Notes under the pieces: generated by a model | The model's database searches: none | What the model was told of the DNA's origin: nothing | What the model saw: only the letters and a program-made list of their open reading frames with translations | Assembly: GCA_947034885.2 (NCBI GenBank) | Contig: OX344749.2 | Span: 29,899,501-29,963,500 of the forward strand | DNA from: Thuidium tamariscinum | Taxonomy: Eukaryota; Streptophyta; Bryopsida; Hypnales; Thuidiaceae | Reading direction: 5' to 3' | Length of the DNA stretch: 64,000 bases | Program-made: the position numbers and the translations under genes | In this document: one piece after another, positions 44,816-55,567 of the stretch | Layout of the letters: each line of letters starts with the position of its first letter | Position numbering within the stretch: the stretch's first letter is position 1

Positions 44816-45451
44816 CCCAAGGCCTGTTTTGAGCTTCTTGGAATTTGCTTTAAGTTGAACAAAATGTCAACATTTTGATAAGTTGTATCAATTTTTTTTG
44901 AATTGTTATTGTACAAATTCAAACTAGACATGTTAGAGATTGCATAGGAAAAGAAAACACAATAATAGCACTTATGGAGTGAAAGATTATAATGTTTGAC
45001 CATGAGGGTGTTAAAACTGCAAAAGTAATGTAAAGTGTTTCTATCCTCTTTTGGCAAGTCAAATCTAAAAAATTGGTGACCAAAAAAATATGAGGTGAAA
45101 GGGCCTAACATGCATAACTCCAATCAATTTCTGTCTCTTCAAAATCTACTCTACAAATTTTGTAAATGAATTTTGAATGTGATTTTTTCTCCAAGATCTA
45201 GTGTATTTGAGGCTTATTTTCAAGAGCTTTCAATACTATGGAAAGTCAAGATTGCAAGGGGTACCCTTGCACAAAATCTTGAAAAGAAAAATCACTATCA
45301 TTCATTTTCCAAATCGTATATTTGACACTAAAACTAAACTTCTAAAAGAACTTTCAAAAATACAATCTTTTAAAAATAGCAACTTGGTTAGGTTTTATTT
45401 AACTTCAAAGTTTTGCAAACACCAAATTCTAATGCCTTGGACATTTAGGGG
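44816..45451. mobile_element. TTAA element A6 (636 bp), family A-related
   Basis: TTAA at 44812-44815 and 45452-45455 flank termini CCCCTAAATGCCCAAGGCC and GCCTTGGACATTTAGGGG. The inverted repeat is longer and the interior differs from A1-A3, so it represents a subfamily. It has no transposase frame. Confidence 0.82.
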
Positions 45452-45455
45452 TTAA

Positions 45456-45978
45456 AAACACAAAATCAAAACCTCTACACTATGGACCTCAATATCTATT
45501 GCATTGAAAGTACATCACCATCTCATACAAAGATTGAGACCTTAGGTTTAGGCCTACAATGAATCAAAATTAAATCATCTTGATGCACTGAAATTGCAAC
45601 TGTATTGTTGGTCAACAGTCACTTATAACACAATCACTATAGCACATTCAACACTGTCTAATCTATCTTTTACTTTCATGTCTAATCTTTTACTATCCAT
45701 GTCTAATCTATCTTTTACTTTCAATCCCTCTTTTACTTGATTCTTTTTCTAATGGTTTTATTTTGCTTGTTTTAGAAGATCCTTCTATAGAATTATAGAG
45801 TAGAAGAATCCAATTCCAAAGAAGAAATTATTTTGACAAAGGTTCTTTTTGTTTTTTTCATTTTTGAAAATGAGCCAATAATGGCACACTTGGCATGCAC
45901 TACTTGAACCCCTAAAGTGCTAACTTCTATAAGCAAAACTATCCTTTGAAAAGATGCAGCCACCATGGTTTGCATTTG
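45456..45978. other. Intergenic DNA
   Basis: Contains near-duplicate phrases TCTAATCTATCTTTTACTTTCA around 45,655-45,725. No gene is seen. Confidence 0.4.
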
Positions 45979-46012
45979 CCCCCCCCCCCCCCCCGTCCCC
46001 CTCCCCCACTCC
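45979..46012. repeat. Poly-C tract
   Basis: Sixteen consecutive C residues (45,979-45,994) followed by a further C-rich run. The length may be unreliable in sequencing. Confidence 0.85.
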
Positions 46013-46119
46013 AAAAATGTATAGGCCGTTGATAGTTTTTTTTAAATGGTGACCTTCGAAATCACCATTGATTTCTCAAAAAATCACAAGCCGTTGATCT
46101 TGTGAGATTTAATCTAAGC

Positions 46120-46325
46120 CGTCCAAATACAGATATGAATACATATACAAAATATGGATACGAATAGAAATACAAAGATGGAAATACAAAATATGGATGC
46201 AGACATGCAATACTAAAATATTGGATACAAATACATATAGAGTATAAAATATGTATATAATACTGAATATATATACAATATTGAATATGTATATAGTATT
46301 GAATATGTATATTGAATTAGGATAT
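46120..46325. repeat. ATA-rich degenerate tandem repeat
   Basis: Repeated ATACAAATATGGATAC and GAATATGTATATA phrases form a low-complexity array. A minus frame across it translates into Y/I-rich residues only because of the repeat. Confidence 0.65.
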
Positions 46326-47499
46326 GAATAAAATCCCATATTGATTGTCAATCACATTGCCTTTTGAAAATTATAAGAGGTGGGGTGAAGGGAATGCAAA
46401 TTTAAAATTTAATATTTTTAAATTTTTAATTTGGGGAAGGGGGTGGGTGGTGGGTTGAATTAATAATTTTTTTTAATTTAAAATTCTTTTGGGTGGGTAG
46501 TGAGACATCATGCCTCAGTATACAATTTTTTTGAATAGACAATATAGTGCAATGACCATATTTGAATTGTTTGTAGAGTTATATAGAATCAAATAGTCAA
46601 AATTTATTATCTCTAGAGTTACATAGAGCTATAGAAAGATAGAGAGAATATTAGGATTGGTGGTAGAAGAATAAATTTGGCAAAGAAAAAATAGTAATAT
46701 AATGATTGTACTACAATTATCTATTGAATAGTATTTTTTGGGACTTAACACTAACCTAGAGCCAAACAAAAAAACAAAAAAAATTCTAAACACTCTCATT
46801 CGTCAAGATGGGTTATTTCTAAGTTTGTACTAAATGAAAGTGCTTAGAATTTTTTTAATTTTCTAGGCTTGTTTTATGTGCAAATCATTCTTTTCATGAA
46901 GCTTTCAAATTAGCAAAGGAGAACATTGATAAACTTGATCAAAGAAATTTAATTAATTAATTGGCTAGAAGAAAATAAAAAAGGATTTTATAAAAGATTA
47001 ATTGTACCTCATAGAGCTATTAACCTTTAAAATTCTCATCAACCATAATATAGTTGATCTGTTTTAGAACAACCATTTCCAAATGTGAAAAGTCACTTAT
47101 ATTTGGGTTCATTATCAAGAAATTAAAGTAGACTATAAAGTGGTGTATTTAGATAAAGAAGAAGATTCACTATTGAATTTATAAGAATTTTAAAAGCATG
47201 GGTGGTTGTGAGCGCTTCTAACTCCACCCTTGAGCTAAAAGTTTATCACATGGGTTCTGTGTCTAATTGAGTTTTCTCTTTAATTGGGTGTTCAAAGAGA
47301 GCCTTTCAAGCAATGAACTCTTTTAGTCACGTCTTTTAAGTGTTTTTAATCTAATTTGAATCTGCAACTTTAGCTATTCTATTTGAAATTCAACTAATCT
47401 ATCCTATCCTATTCTTCTTTGTCAAATGCAATTTGTTTAGTTCTAAATCCAAGCGTTAGGTAAAAAAAAACTTAATAATAAAACAATGAGAATAAAAAT
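46326..47499. other. AT-rich intergenic DNA
   Basis: A G-rich patch at 46,378-46,500 (GGGGTGAAGGG, GGGTGGGTGGTGGG) is followed by AT-rich sequence. No gene is recognised. Confidence 0.4.
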
Positions 47500-47660
47500 C
47501 AAGTGGGACCGATTTACCTCCTCGGCGTAGATCTCTATAGTCTCGTCATCAAACATCATCATGTGAAGGTACTCTCCCACGACCTCACCATCAAAATCAT
47601 CACGGCTCCTCATCTAATCCATAATAATTCTCACGTTCTTGGTCAGTTAAATCTATCCTG
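47500..47660 (-). other. Possible captured exon or coding remnant
   Basis: The minus strand is GC-richer here and, after an AG, encodes an acidic stretch (DDFDGEVVGEYLHMM, then FDDETIEIYAEE) ending at a GTAAAT donor-like site. A frame break separates it from LTDQERENYYGLDEEP just upstream. No domain is identified. It may be an exon fragment carried by a transposon. Confidence 0.3.
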
Positions 47661-48625
47661 GTTGCAAGAAAACTAAAGGTTATGTAGCACTAATTTAATT
47701 GCGTAATTCTTTTTATTCCTAATTTACCGATAATTAGAATATACTGCAATTCAACTTAGTCTACCTATTTGGTCAAGTCCTTTAGCAAATAATCTATTCT
47801 AAAAAATCAATGGAATTTTAATGGTTAGTTTTTTGTTATTGTTAGTTTTGTTCTTTTAATTAATATTCGAATTTCAAAATGAAATTAAGTATGAGAATTT
47901 ATCATCAAATCTTTTCAAATTTAATTAATTTTAAATTCTTGTTAATTCCTAAAGAAATTAGTTGTCAATTTGTCTTTTTCCTTTTGTCTTATTAAAGTAT
48001 TTTAAATCAAAAATTATCATCAAATCTTTTCAAATCTAATTAATTTTTGAATTTGCATTAAATTTTTGAAGAAATTGGTTGTCAATTTGTTTGTTTCTTT
48101 TTGGCTTATTAGGCCTAGTAAAACAAAACTAACAAAATCCAAACCTTCTAAGAATCTAATTAATGACTAACTACCAAAGAATGTAGAACATTCCTAAACA
48201 ACAAGAATAAATTTCAATAGTAGGATTCCCTTTAAATAGTTCTTTAATATCAAAGGTCAATCTTACGGAATAAAGAACCTTATTCAATAGTAATATTCTT
48301 TGAATATGAATATTTTAATCCTAAATCCTTCACGGGTGACCCTTAATTCTCCTAATTCCCTTCCTCCTTCTTCATTTTGCTCCCAAGATGTTTTGCAATT
48401 TTGTGAGAAGAATGATGGCTATGGAGTTTGAGTGGTTTAGGAAACGGACAAGTATCTCTTAACATTGCAATTGTTAGATTTTTGGTATGAAATTAAATTT
48501 AGGAGTTGTGAGTTTCCTTGACAACTCTTGTTTAATTCAACCAAAATTTTAATATTTGTAATGACAAAGTTTTGGGGTGTAATCGCTTACTTGAGAATGT
48601 TTAGTGTTTGAGAGTTTGAACTTTT
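47661..48625. other. AT-rich intergenic DNA
   Basis: Two related tracts (TTATCATCAAATCTTTTCAAAT at about 47,898 and 48,016) form a direct repeat of about 120 bp. Nothing else is recognised. Confidence 0.45.
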
Positions 48626-48900
48626 TTTTAGCTCCCTGGCTCCACAGCCCCCAACTGGACTCCCACCCGGCTCACAGACCCCGGCTGCTCTCCCTGGCTC
48701 ACAGACCCGGCTGCCCCCGGTGCTACATGGCCCTTTCTCAGTGGCCGGACCCCCTCGTCGGTCCACGTGGGCGCCCGCCACGTGGCGGGGTGCTATTGGC
48801 CGGCGGAGGGGGGTTGTGTGGGTCGCCCGTATGTGGTTGGTCGTTGGCTGCCTTGGACTGAACGGGGTCGACCTCTGGCTGACCCTGGACTGGACTGAAT
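48626..48900. other. GC-rich island without recognisable gene
   Basis: Abruptly GC-rich within AT-rich flanks. It contains near-repeats of CTCCCTGGCTCACAG and a CCACGTGG palindrome repeated at about 48,758 and 48,779. Frames are open on both strands simply because stop codons are rare at this composition. It may be part of an LTR or another inserted element. Confidence 0.45.
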
Positions 48901-48925
48901 TTCTCGTGAACTAGTTTTTTCCTAC

Positions 48926-49140
48926 TATCAAATGGAAATTTGGTATTTCTAAGCTAATATCTGATTCTAGTGGACTAAATAACTAGTTCCATAAATTCTA
49001 ACAAATGGAAATTTGGTACTTCGAGGACAATAACTGACTCTTGTGGACTAAATAACTAGTTCTATAAATCCTATCGCGACTAACAAATGGAAAGTTGGGT
49101 ATTTCAAGGACAATAACTAACGTTAATGGACTAAGTTGTT
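48926..49140 (+). repeat. Three-unit tandem repeat (about 73-81 bp)
   Basis: Units begin CAAATGGAAATTTGGTA (48,929), CAAATGGAAATTTGGTA (49,003) and CAAATGGAAAGTTGGGTA (49,084) and each contains TGGACTAA, with ATAACTAGTTC in the first two. Confidence 0.75.
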
Positions 49141-49374
49141 TATGAGCTCACACAAAGGATGGGTTTAGTGAAGGCGGAAGGCATTTAAAGCATCTACCCT
49201 TTAAATACCATCTTTTGAGAAGTGTGGAAGGTCAAAGATGGTGAGGTAAATTGTGCCACATAGCCCTCGTGGGTTGGTTGGAATTAAATTCCAGGTTATC
49301 GGAGGTTATGGGAGTCTTGTAGCTTCGCTATGCAATGCTTCCCACAAAAGTATTTTAAGAACTATTATTCGCAA

Positions 49375-49500
49375 AAGGAGGTACACATGATAGTGTTTAA
49401 CCAAACTTTCACTTTGAGTCCTCAAAATTTCTTAGTATTTCAAGATGTTGCCATCAAAGGAGGTACACATGACAGTGTTTAAACCGAACTTTGGTACTCG
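49375..49500 (+). repeat. Short direct repeat pair
   Basis: AAAGGAGGTACACATGAxAGTGTTTAA occurs at about 49,374 and 49,456, each followed by CxAACTTT. Two units about 82 bp apart. Confidence 0.6.
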
Positions 49501-50892
49501 ATGCTTGAAATTTCCACGAAGTAGTAGTTTACCGGAGTTCAAGGCTTAGCCTTTTGCACGAAAGAGAGAACGAGAACCAATCGAAGGGGCCCTAAGCCTT
49601 CAAAGTTCACAAATAACACAAACAAAACTTGGCCAAGATTTCTTGGTCCAAGTGGTGCTCTGACCACGTCGGTAGCACGGGAAAGAACAAAGTGTCGGTG
49701 CATGAAAGAAAAGGGTACTGGAAACCTCGAGGGGGGCCCTTATATACCCGTGGCTAGGCCCCTCTCGGTAATTGCCAATGAAAACACTTTGTTACTTTCT
49801 CCCCTAAACTACCCTAATGTAATTCCAAAATAATACTTAATTAATGGTGGAAATTTCTAAAAACATCCCTCATTTGGCTAATGAAATCTTGGCCAAATCA
49901 AATCCAAGATCTTAACCCAAGATATTTTGGAATTAACCCTAATTTACATAGATATTTTACAAAATAACCAAAAGTCATTTTGAAAATTGTCTTTCTTTAG
50001 CCCAAAGATGGCTTTTTACGCAAGAAAGAGATCTTGACCAAATCCAATCTTTAATTTTCCAAGAGATATTTCCAAAATCACTCTTAATTAACCGCAATTA
50101 ATGATTAAAAAGTCAAACTAAGAGCTGACCCTCTCTATCTTTTAGGGAACAATTCAAAACGGAAAATCGTTTGCACCATTGTCTTCAGAAGACCCCAATT
50201 AGACTGAAGGACCCCTTACCCCTCACTCCTAGGCCGTTTGCACGCCCAAATTGGAATTACGGTAACTCCAATTAAAAGTCAAAAATCTAACTTTTAGGAT
50301 TTGCGCATTTTAATGAATCTGTCAGGCCAGGGTTGTTAGGAATGTCAATGAGAGTAAGGAATGACTCCTCATTTGCGACAATCGGGCATCATTCGCTCCT
50401 GATACGCCGGTCAACCCGCCGCCAAATTGTAAATTCCATTGAAATTCGATGTCGATGCCAGTTTTCGTAGTTGGGAATGTTGGAATGTCTTCAAACTTGA
50501 CCGGGCGCTTATTAAGCACACAAAAACCTGTCCTAATTTTTAGTGAGATTTTACCGCATCATATGTAATTTCTAGGAATTTACGAACATTTCTATGTGCG
50601 GTTGACTTCCCATGGAGTCAACGTGGAATTTCAAAAAAATCCGAAATAAATTGAGTAACATCTAGGGCACTCCTAGATTCTTAGTGTAAGTTCCACATGA
50701 CCTTGCACTAGTCTAATTTTAGTAATTTGGAATTACTTTGTCCAATCGGACAATTTAATTCTTGATACCCGGGAATCTTGGACGATTGTTTAATTCTTGT
50801 TTGCTCCTGGCATGCTCCTACCCTTGGAACACCTTTCTGTAGTTTTCAATCTCCAATCCACCATCTTTCATTTTGTGAAACTCCAATTCTCC
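49501..50892. other. Non-coding repeat-like region
   Basis: Moderate GC. CCCTTATATACCCGTGG near 49,737 resembles a retroelement TATA region. No protein domain or LTR pair is identified, so it is left unassigned. Confidence 0.35.
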
Positions 50893-52292
50893 AAAAGAAT
50901 GTCGGATTTGAATACTGATATGCAAAAGTTATTAATGGTCAAAGTGAGTTTTTGAAAGCACCATCTAGAGTCTAAACATGACTGATTTTGGAAATGTATG
51001 TGTATAGCAGATGGAATGTGGCACTTTTGGATGTACCTACCTACCTTATACCAAACACTATTTGTTGAAGAAATTCAATTTTGGTTCATTTCTCCAATAA
51101 TTGAGGTAATTGCACCTAATTGTGATCCCTTTCTAAAACCAAACCCTTCTTATTCTTGCCTACAATTGAGTTATTTGTAAAATCCCCCCCTTTGGATATG
51201 ACTTTTTTTGAAGTTGAGAAGGCAACTATAGTTGAAGCATCAAACTTTTTTACAAGATACTTATATCGGTTCATGAGATTCAACCCCAAAAAGCTTTTTG
51301 GAAACAAGTAACATGTGTCATTGTTTGATTGCTTGCAGCGCTTGAGTAGATGCTGTGAATATACAAAATCATTAATTACTTGTCGATACAGTGATTGCGC
51401 TTGTTCAAGACATTTTTCTTCGGAAGAATTGGAAGGGAAAGTTTCTGCAGACGTTCGGAGTTTTGCACCAACATGCTGCTCCAAGTCAGATCGAGTTCAA
51501 TACTTAATTTATTTATCATCGTCACGTTCAGAATATTCAGAGTTTTGCCATACTTGCTAAGTTAGCTCAAATTAGTTGGGTTCAAATAAGCAATTGAGTG
51601 TTGTTCCTATCATTGAATTGTTTTGGAAGTCAAAAGAGTACTCTGAATTTTCTTCTTAAGCATTATTTGGAGTTTGTGTGAATAAACTATGAGTTTTCTT
51701 AGTGGTGAAAATATGTGTAAAAGTGCCCCTTGTTTGTCATGAATATTTATAAGACATTTGAGGTATTTGTAAAGTACACTAAACCGGGGTTTAAACCCAT
51801 GAATTTTGTGAAAAAGTTGGTTGAGTTAAGAAAGCCGAAATAAAAGTGGGTATGAAATTTATTTTTCCATGGAAATGGTGCCTAAAAAAGTTTGGTCCCC
51901 ATTTTTGAAGTAGTGTGACATAAGTATCTTGCAAAAAAGGTTGATGCTTCAACTATAGTTGCCTTCTCAACTTCAAAAAAAGTCATGTCCAAAGGGGGGG
52001 ACTTTACAAATAACTCAATTGTAGGCAAGAATAAGAAGGGTTTGGTTTTAGAAAGGGATCACAATTAGGTGCAATTACCTCAATTATTGGAGAAATGAAC
52101 CAAAATTGAATTTCTTCAACAAATAGTGTTTGGTGTAAGGTAGGTAGGTACATCCAAAAGTGCCACATTCCATCTGCTATGTACATACATTTCCAAAATT
52201 AGTCATGTTTAGACTGTAGATGGTGTTTTCAAAAACTCACTTTGACCATTAATAACTTTTGCATACAGTATTCAAATCCAACATTTTTTGGT
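50893..52292. repeat. 1.4-kb inverted repeat (family E) with unique spacer
   Basis: The arms 50,893-51,265 and 51,919-52,292 are highly similar complements, sharing long tracts such as GGAATGTGGCACTTTTGGATG and GAAGGCAACTATAGTTGAAGC. The spacer is about 650 bp. Each arm contains the same 60-codon frame purely through duplication. Partial related copies lie at 54,880-55,085 and 60,164-60,390. It resembles a foldback transposon that carries an internal fragment. Confidence 0.85.
51266..51500 (-). pseudogene. Coding-like fragment inside the inverted repeat spacer
   Basis: The minus strand encodes a balanced peptide (SDLEQHVGAKLRTSAETF, then EEKCLEQAQSLYRQVIND and FVYSQHLLKRC) that runs into the arm. 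No start codon and no known domain. Its composition is unlike the AT-rich surroundings, so it may be a host exon captured by the foldback element. Confidence 0.4.
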
Positions 52293-53323
52293 GTGTTGGA
52301 ACGTGCTTTCACTTGTCAATAAGATTGCATCAAAATTTGAACAAGATAATAACAATAACTAGGCACAGTATTAATAAGTGGTGTTTTTGAGTGTACCCAC
52401 TTTAGTCCAATGAAAAAGTGAGAAAGGTTGGTTTGATGTTTTTTTGAAGGCAATAGAGTTTTCTCATAAATCATGAAATGTTGCTTTAGTATAATCCTTT
52501 TTTCAAGTCTTATTTTAAATTGCATTTGTTTTAAAACACAATTTACAAATAAGATGATTCTATGGCATGCAATTGTACCTACCCTTCCGAGACTTCAAGT
52601 CTGCTTCAGTGCTCCTTCCAAGTTCCAACGCCGTCTGCATGAAGAAGAGCATCCATGACTAAAATCCCCAGTGGTTTCGTTTTTGAAAATCTTGTGTCAG
52701 ATTTGAAGGCTGGTGGTGAGTATCGGCACAATTTCCACTTGCGCGCTGGTCGGTGGTGAGCAGGTTGCTCGAGTTATATTTTTTCAATATCTTTCATTAT
52801 ATTTCAATACAAACTAACTCCAAGTTTATTGTATGTAGAACCATCCTTTTGTATGTATGAACTCCTATGAATTTAACGTATGCTCCCATTTGGCATTTGG
52901 TATTAGTAGTACTTATAAAATCATAATACCCTTTGCCCAACAATACTAACATATGAGCATAGAGACATGAGCCTATGAATCTTGAATTTAGTTGTAGATA
53001 TGTACTTGCAACAATTTGAAGGTGTTTATAACATATATATACTTATAATAAAGAAACACTATAGCATTAAAAGAATCAATAACATAGGACGGTCCTTTAG
53101 AATATAAATGGTTAACTTTTGCTATACTTTTGCAAGAAAATAGTCCCTCATTTTCAGTTATGTAAGAAAATCTAACATTATTTCTTATTAAGTTTAATAA
53201 AAGGCTCATAATTACATATAAATATATAATATAGTAATTGTAAAGTAAAATAGATGCAATAGTAGAATTAAGCATTTTTTCCGACATGTCAACCCACCCT
53301 TGAATATTCTTATATATATACTA
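52293..53323. other. Intergenic DNA with a possible exon remnant
   Basis: At 52,560-52,660 a plus frame reads VPTLPRLQVCFSAPSKFQRR then LHEEEHP and stops. It is less AT-rich than its flanks and may be a coding remnant, but no family is recognised. Confidence 0.35.
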
Positions 53324-53355
53324 TCATCATACTACTAAAATCACAATGACTTCTT

Positions 53356-53600
53356 TAATATCACATTTATAAATTGTGTGATATTACAAAAATCCGATAC
53401 CTCTGTAATATCATAACTACAAATTGTGTGATATTACAGAAATATGATGGCCCTTCAAAAGACATCTCTATAATATCACATGTACAACTTGAGTGATATT
53501 CCAGAAATTAGACAATTCTATAATATCACATAATACAAACATGAAATATTATAAAAATATAGTGGCCATTGAAGATATAATTTTGTAATATCATATTTAC
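53356..53600. repeat. Array of TAATATCACA...TGTGATATTA hairpins
   Basis: Four to five units spaced about 50-65 bp apart (near 53,357, 53,407, 53,471, 53,521 and 53,586). Each has paired TAATATCA and TGATATTA arms around a 12-16 base loop. Further units occur near 53,927-54,035. Confidence 0.78.
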
Positions 53601-53753
53601 TAGTATGTTTTAAGTATTCAATGAAATAAAATAATCTAAGGTCTATTTTGAATACACCAATAATGAATACATTAAAAAAATGCTTACACTATATCAACAA
53701 GTCCCAAAAATTCCTATTAATCCTTAAATAATATTGCAACCATTTTCTAATCA

Positions 53754-54210
53754 ACTAGCGGTTGGTGCTTGCTATGCTATGCAATCATCATTAGAATTTA
53801 GAAAATTGATATCATGAAAGCTCAAATTTCACAAAAGCACTAAATCATAGAAGCGCAAAGAAGTGTTAAGCCAAGAAAACCAATGGATTTGCTACCTCTA
53901 TTATATCTTCTTGTGGATCCTCTTTAATATCACCTTCATTACAACAACTACATTATTTTTATAATATCATTCTTTGTAAAAAGTGATATTACAAAAGTGA
54001 TTGCAAATTGCTACTCCTTTTTTGTAATATCACATTGTGTGACAATAAGATTTTCATGTATTCATGATTGAAAACATTCTTATAAAATACTTAAAATAAT
54101 TATTTTAAGGACTTATTGAAATCAATATCATGCATTCTATTCAAATATATAAATTTTTTATTAATATGTGATACAATGAATGCATAGCATACCAAGCACC
54201 AACCCCTAGT
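53754..54210. mobile_element. Nested MITE (457 bp)
   Basis: 30-bp termini ACTAGCGGTTGGTGCTTGCT... and the complement ending AACCCCTAGT at 54,210 match at 28 positions. It lies inside the 53,324-54,267 element. No clear target duplication. Confidence 0.7.
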
Positions 54211-54289
54211 ATTAATGGTAGCATTTGTGACATTAGAGAGGGAGTTATGATTTTAGTAGTATGATGAATGACAAAGAATCCTCTTATAT

Positions 54290-54450
54290 AGGATAGAAGT
54301 GCAATTGTTTATCCTCAAAATTTTGTACAAAAAGGGAAGATCATGCACAATAGTGTGACCTCCATTAAGCACTTTTGATTATTTTTAAGTAGATGATGTC
54401 ATAGATTTCCAAAATGGATGATTTCTACAATCACCGACTAGGTGTTTAAC
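54290..54450 (+). repeat. Dispersed repeat H, copy 1
   Basis: Starts GGATAGAAGTGCAATTG and contains GATGATTTCTACAATCA. It recurs in the same orientation at 63,650-63,810. Confidence 0.7.
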
Positions 54451-54879
54451 GGTTATCGTGCATTGAAACTAGATTCCGATTTATATGCCCAACAAAGGTA
54501 AAGGAGAATTAATTATTGGAACTATTATCAAGAGTTGAAGGGAATTTAACCCTAGAATAATGCAAGGAGTCACCCTAGAAATCATCCATTCTAAAACCAT
54601 GGAAATAATTGGTATAAAAAAACCCCAAAGAACTCATTGAAAGTCAAACTACAATAGAAGATTTTTCATTTCCACCCCTAATTCCAAGGACGAATAGTTG
54701 CAATTCTATCATGTAGAGGAAAATGCCTTTGTCATTCATTGAACACTAAATGTCTATAGCGTCTTTTATAGGTTAATTACAAGAATCATCCTCTTGTAGA
54801 TACAGCAAGGTGGATACATCCAAAAGCACTAGAAATTGGTATTGTACCTAGTTACCATTCTTAGGCTATTCTAATTTTT
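54451..54879. other. Intergenic DNA
   Basis: Nothing is recognised. Confidence 0.4.
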
Positions 54880-55085
54880 ATAATCTTGTTGGCAAGTGAA
54901 AGCACATTCCAATGCACCAAAGAATGCAACATTTGGATACAGTATGCAAAAGTTATTAAGGGTCAAAGTTTGTTTCTAAAAGCACTCTATCCAAATAGGT
55001 ACATAATTGATTTTGGAAATGTACAGACTGTAGATGGCACTTTAAGGTCAGATGCGCTTTTGAATGTACCCACTTTACTTATCTT
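54880..55085 (+). repeat. Family E fragment
   Basis: Matches the outer part of the 52.3-kb arm (GCAAGTGAAAGCAC, ATGCAAAAGTTATTAA, TGTAGATGGCACTTT). Diverged and incomplete. Confidence 0.7.
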
Positions 55086-55567
55086 ATGTTCCAAGGACTT
55101 ATCACCGGTGTATGTATGTTACACTAACTAAAGAATCATCCAAGACTCTTTCAAATTTGCAATTCTCATGCCATACCTGCATCATCACTCCGTTTTGTTT
55201 GGAATTTTTGAAACCGACTGGCTACTGCTACTGATTCAATTGTCTAACATACCATCAAAGTGGGAATACAAACAGGATGCACCTGAGACTGAAAACAGGA
55301 AGCTGCAGCCAAGCTTGCACAGCAACAGCGCCTCTCCAATTTCAAATGAGCACCCATCCTTCAATCAACCTCTCGTAAATCTCAAAGGCGGATAGAAAGA
55401 AAGTCCGATTCAATGTCTCAGGACCCATATGTTGAAAAGAAAAAAAAGAGTATTTGGAGTACAATGCAACCTACGATCAAACATGCAAAGAGAAGCACTC
55501 TTTTTCCTACGGATGCTACTGTTTACAGGCTCACACCACGATGACAGATACACAATAGGTGTGTCTA
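55086..55567. other. NRAMP 3' flank
   Basis: Downstream of the NRAMP stop on the minus strand. It should contain the 3' untranslated region. Frames here are antisense or out-of-frame shadows. Confidence 0.5.

Larger units (their letters stand above)
53324..54267. mobile_element. TIR element with nested MITE and hairpin array (944 bp)
   Basis: The 23-bp termini TCATCATACTACTAAAATCA... and the complement at 54,245-54,267 match at 22 positions. The left part carries an array of hairpins built from TAATATCACA and TGTGATATTA. A second inverted-repeat element is nested at 53,754-54,210. No transposase frame is seen. Confidence 0.75.

Noticed and set aside
46109-46351. 80-codon hydrophobic minus frame
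   Set aside because: Translation of an ATA-rich tandem repeat; not a membrane protein gene.
48587-48914. Overlapping frames on both strands of the GC-rich island
   Set aside because: Open on both strands because stops are rare in GC-rich DNA; proline- and glycine-rich low-complexity translation.
50998-52186. Pair of near-identical 60-codon frames on opposite strands
   Set aside because: They are the same sequence in the two arms of an inverted repeat, not two genes.
53356-54035. Regularly spaced repeats as a CRISPR array
   Set aside because: The genome is a plant, the units are imperfect palindromes of uneven spacing and there are no cas genes.
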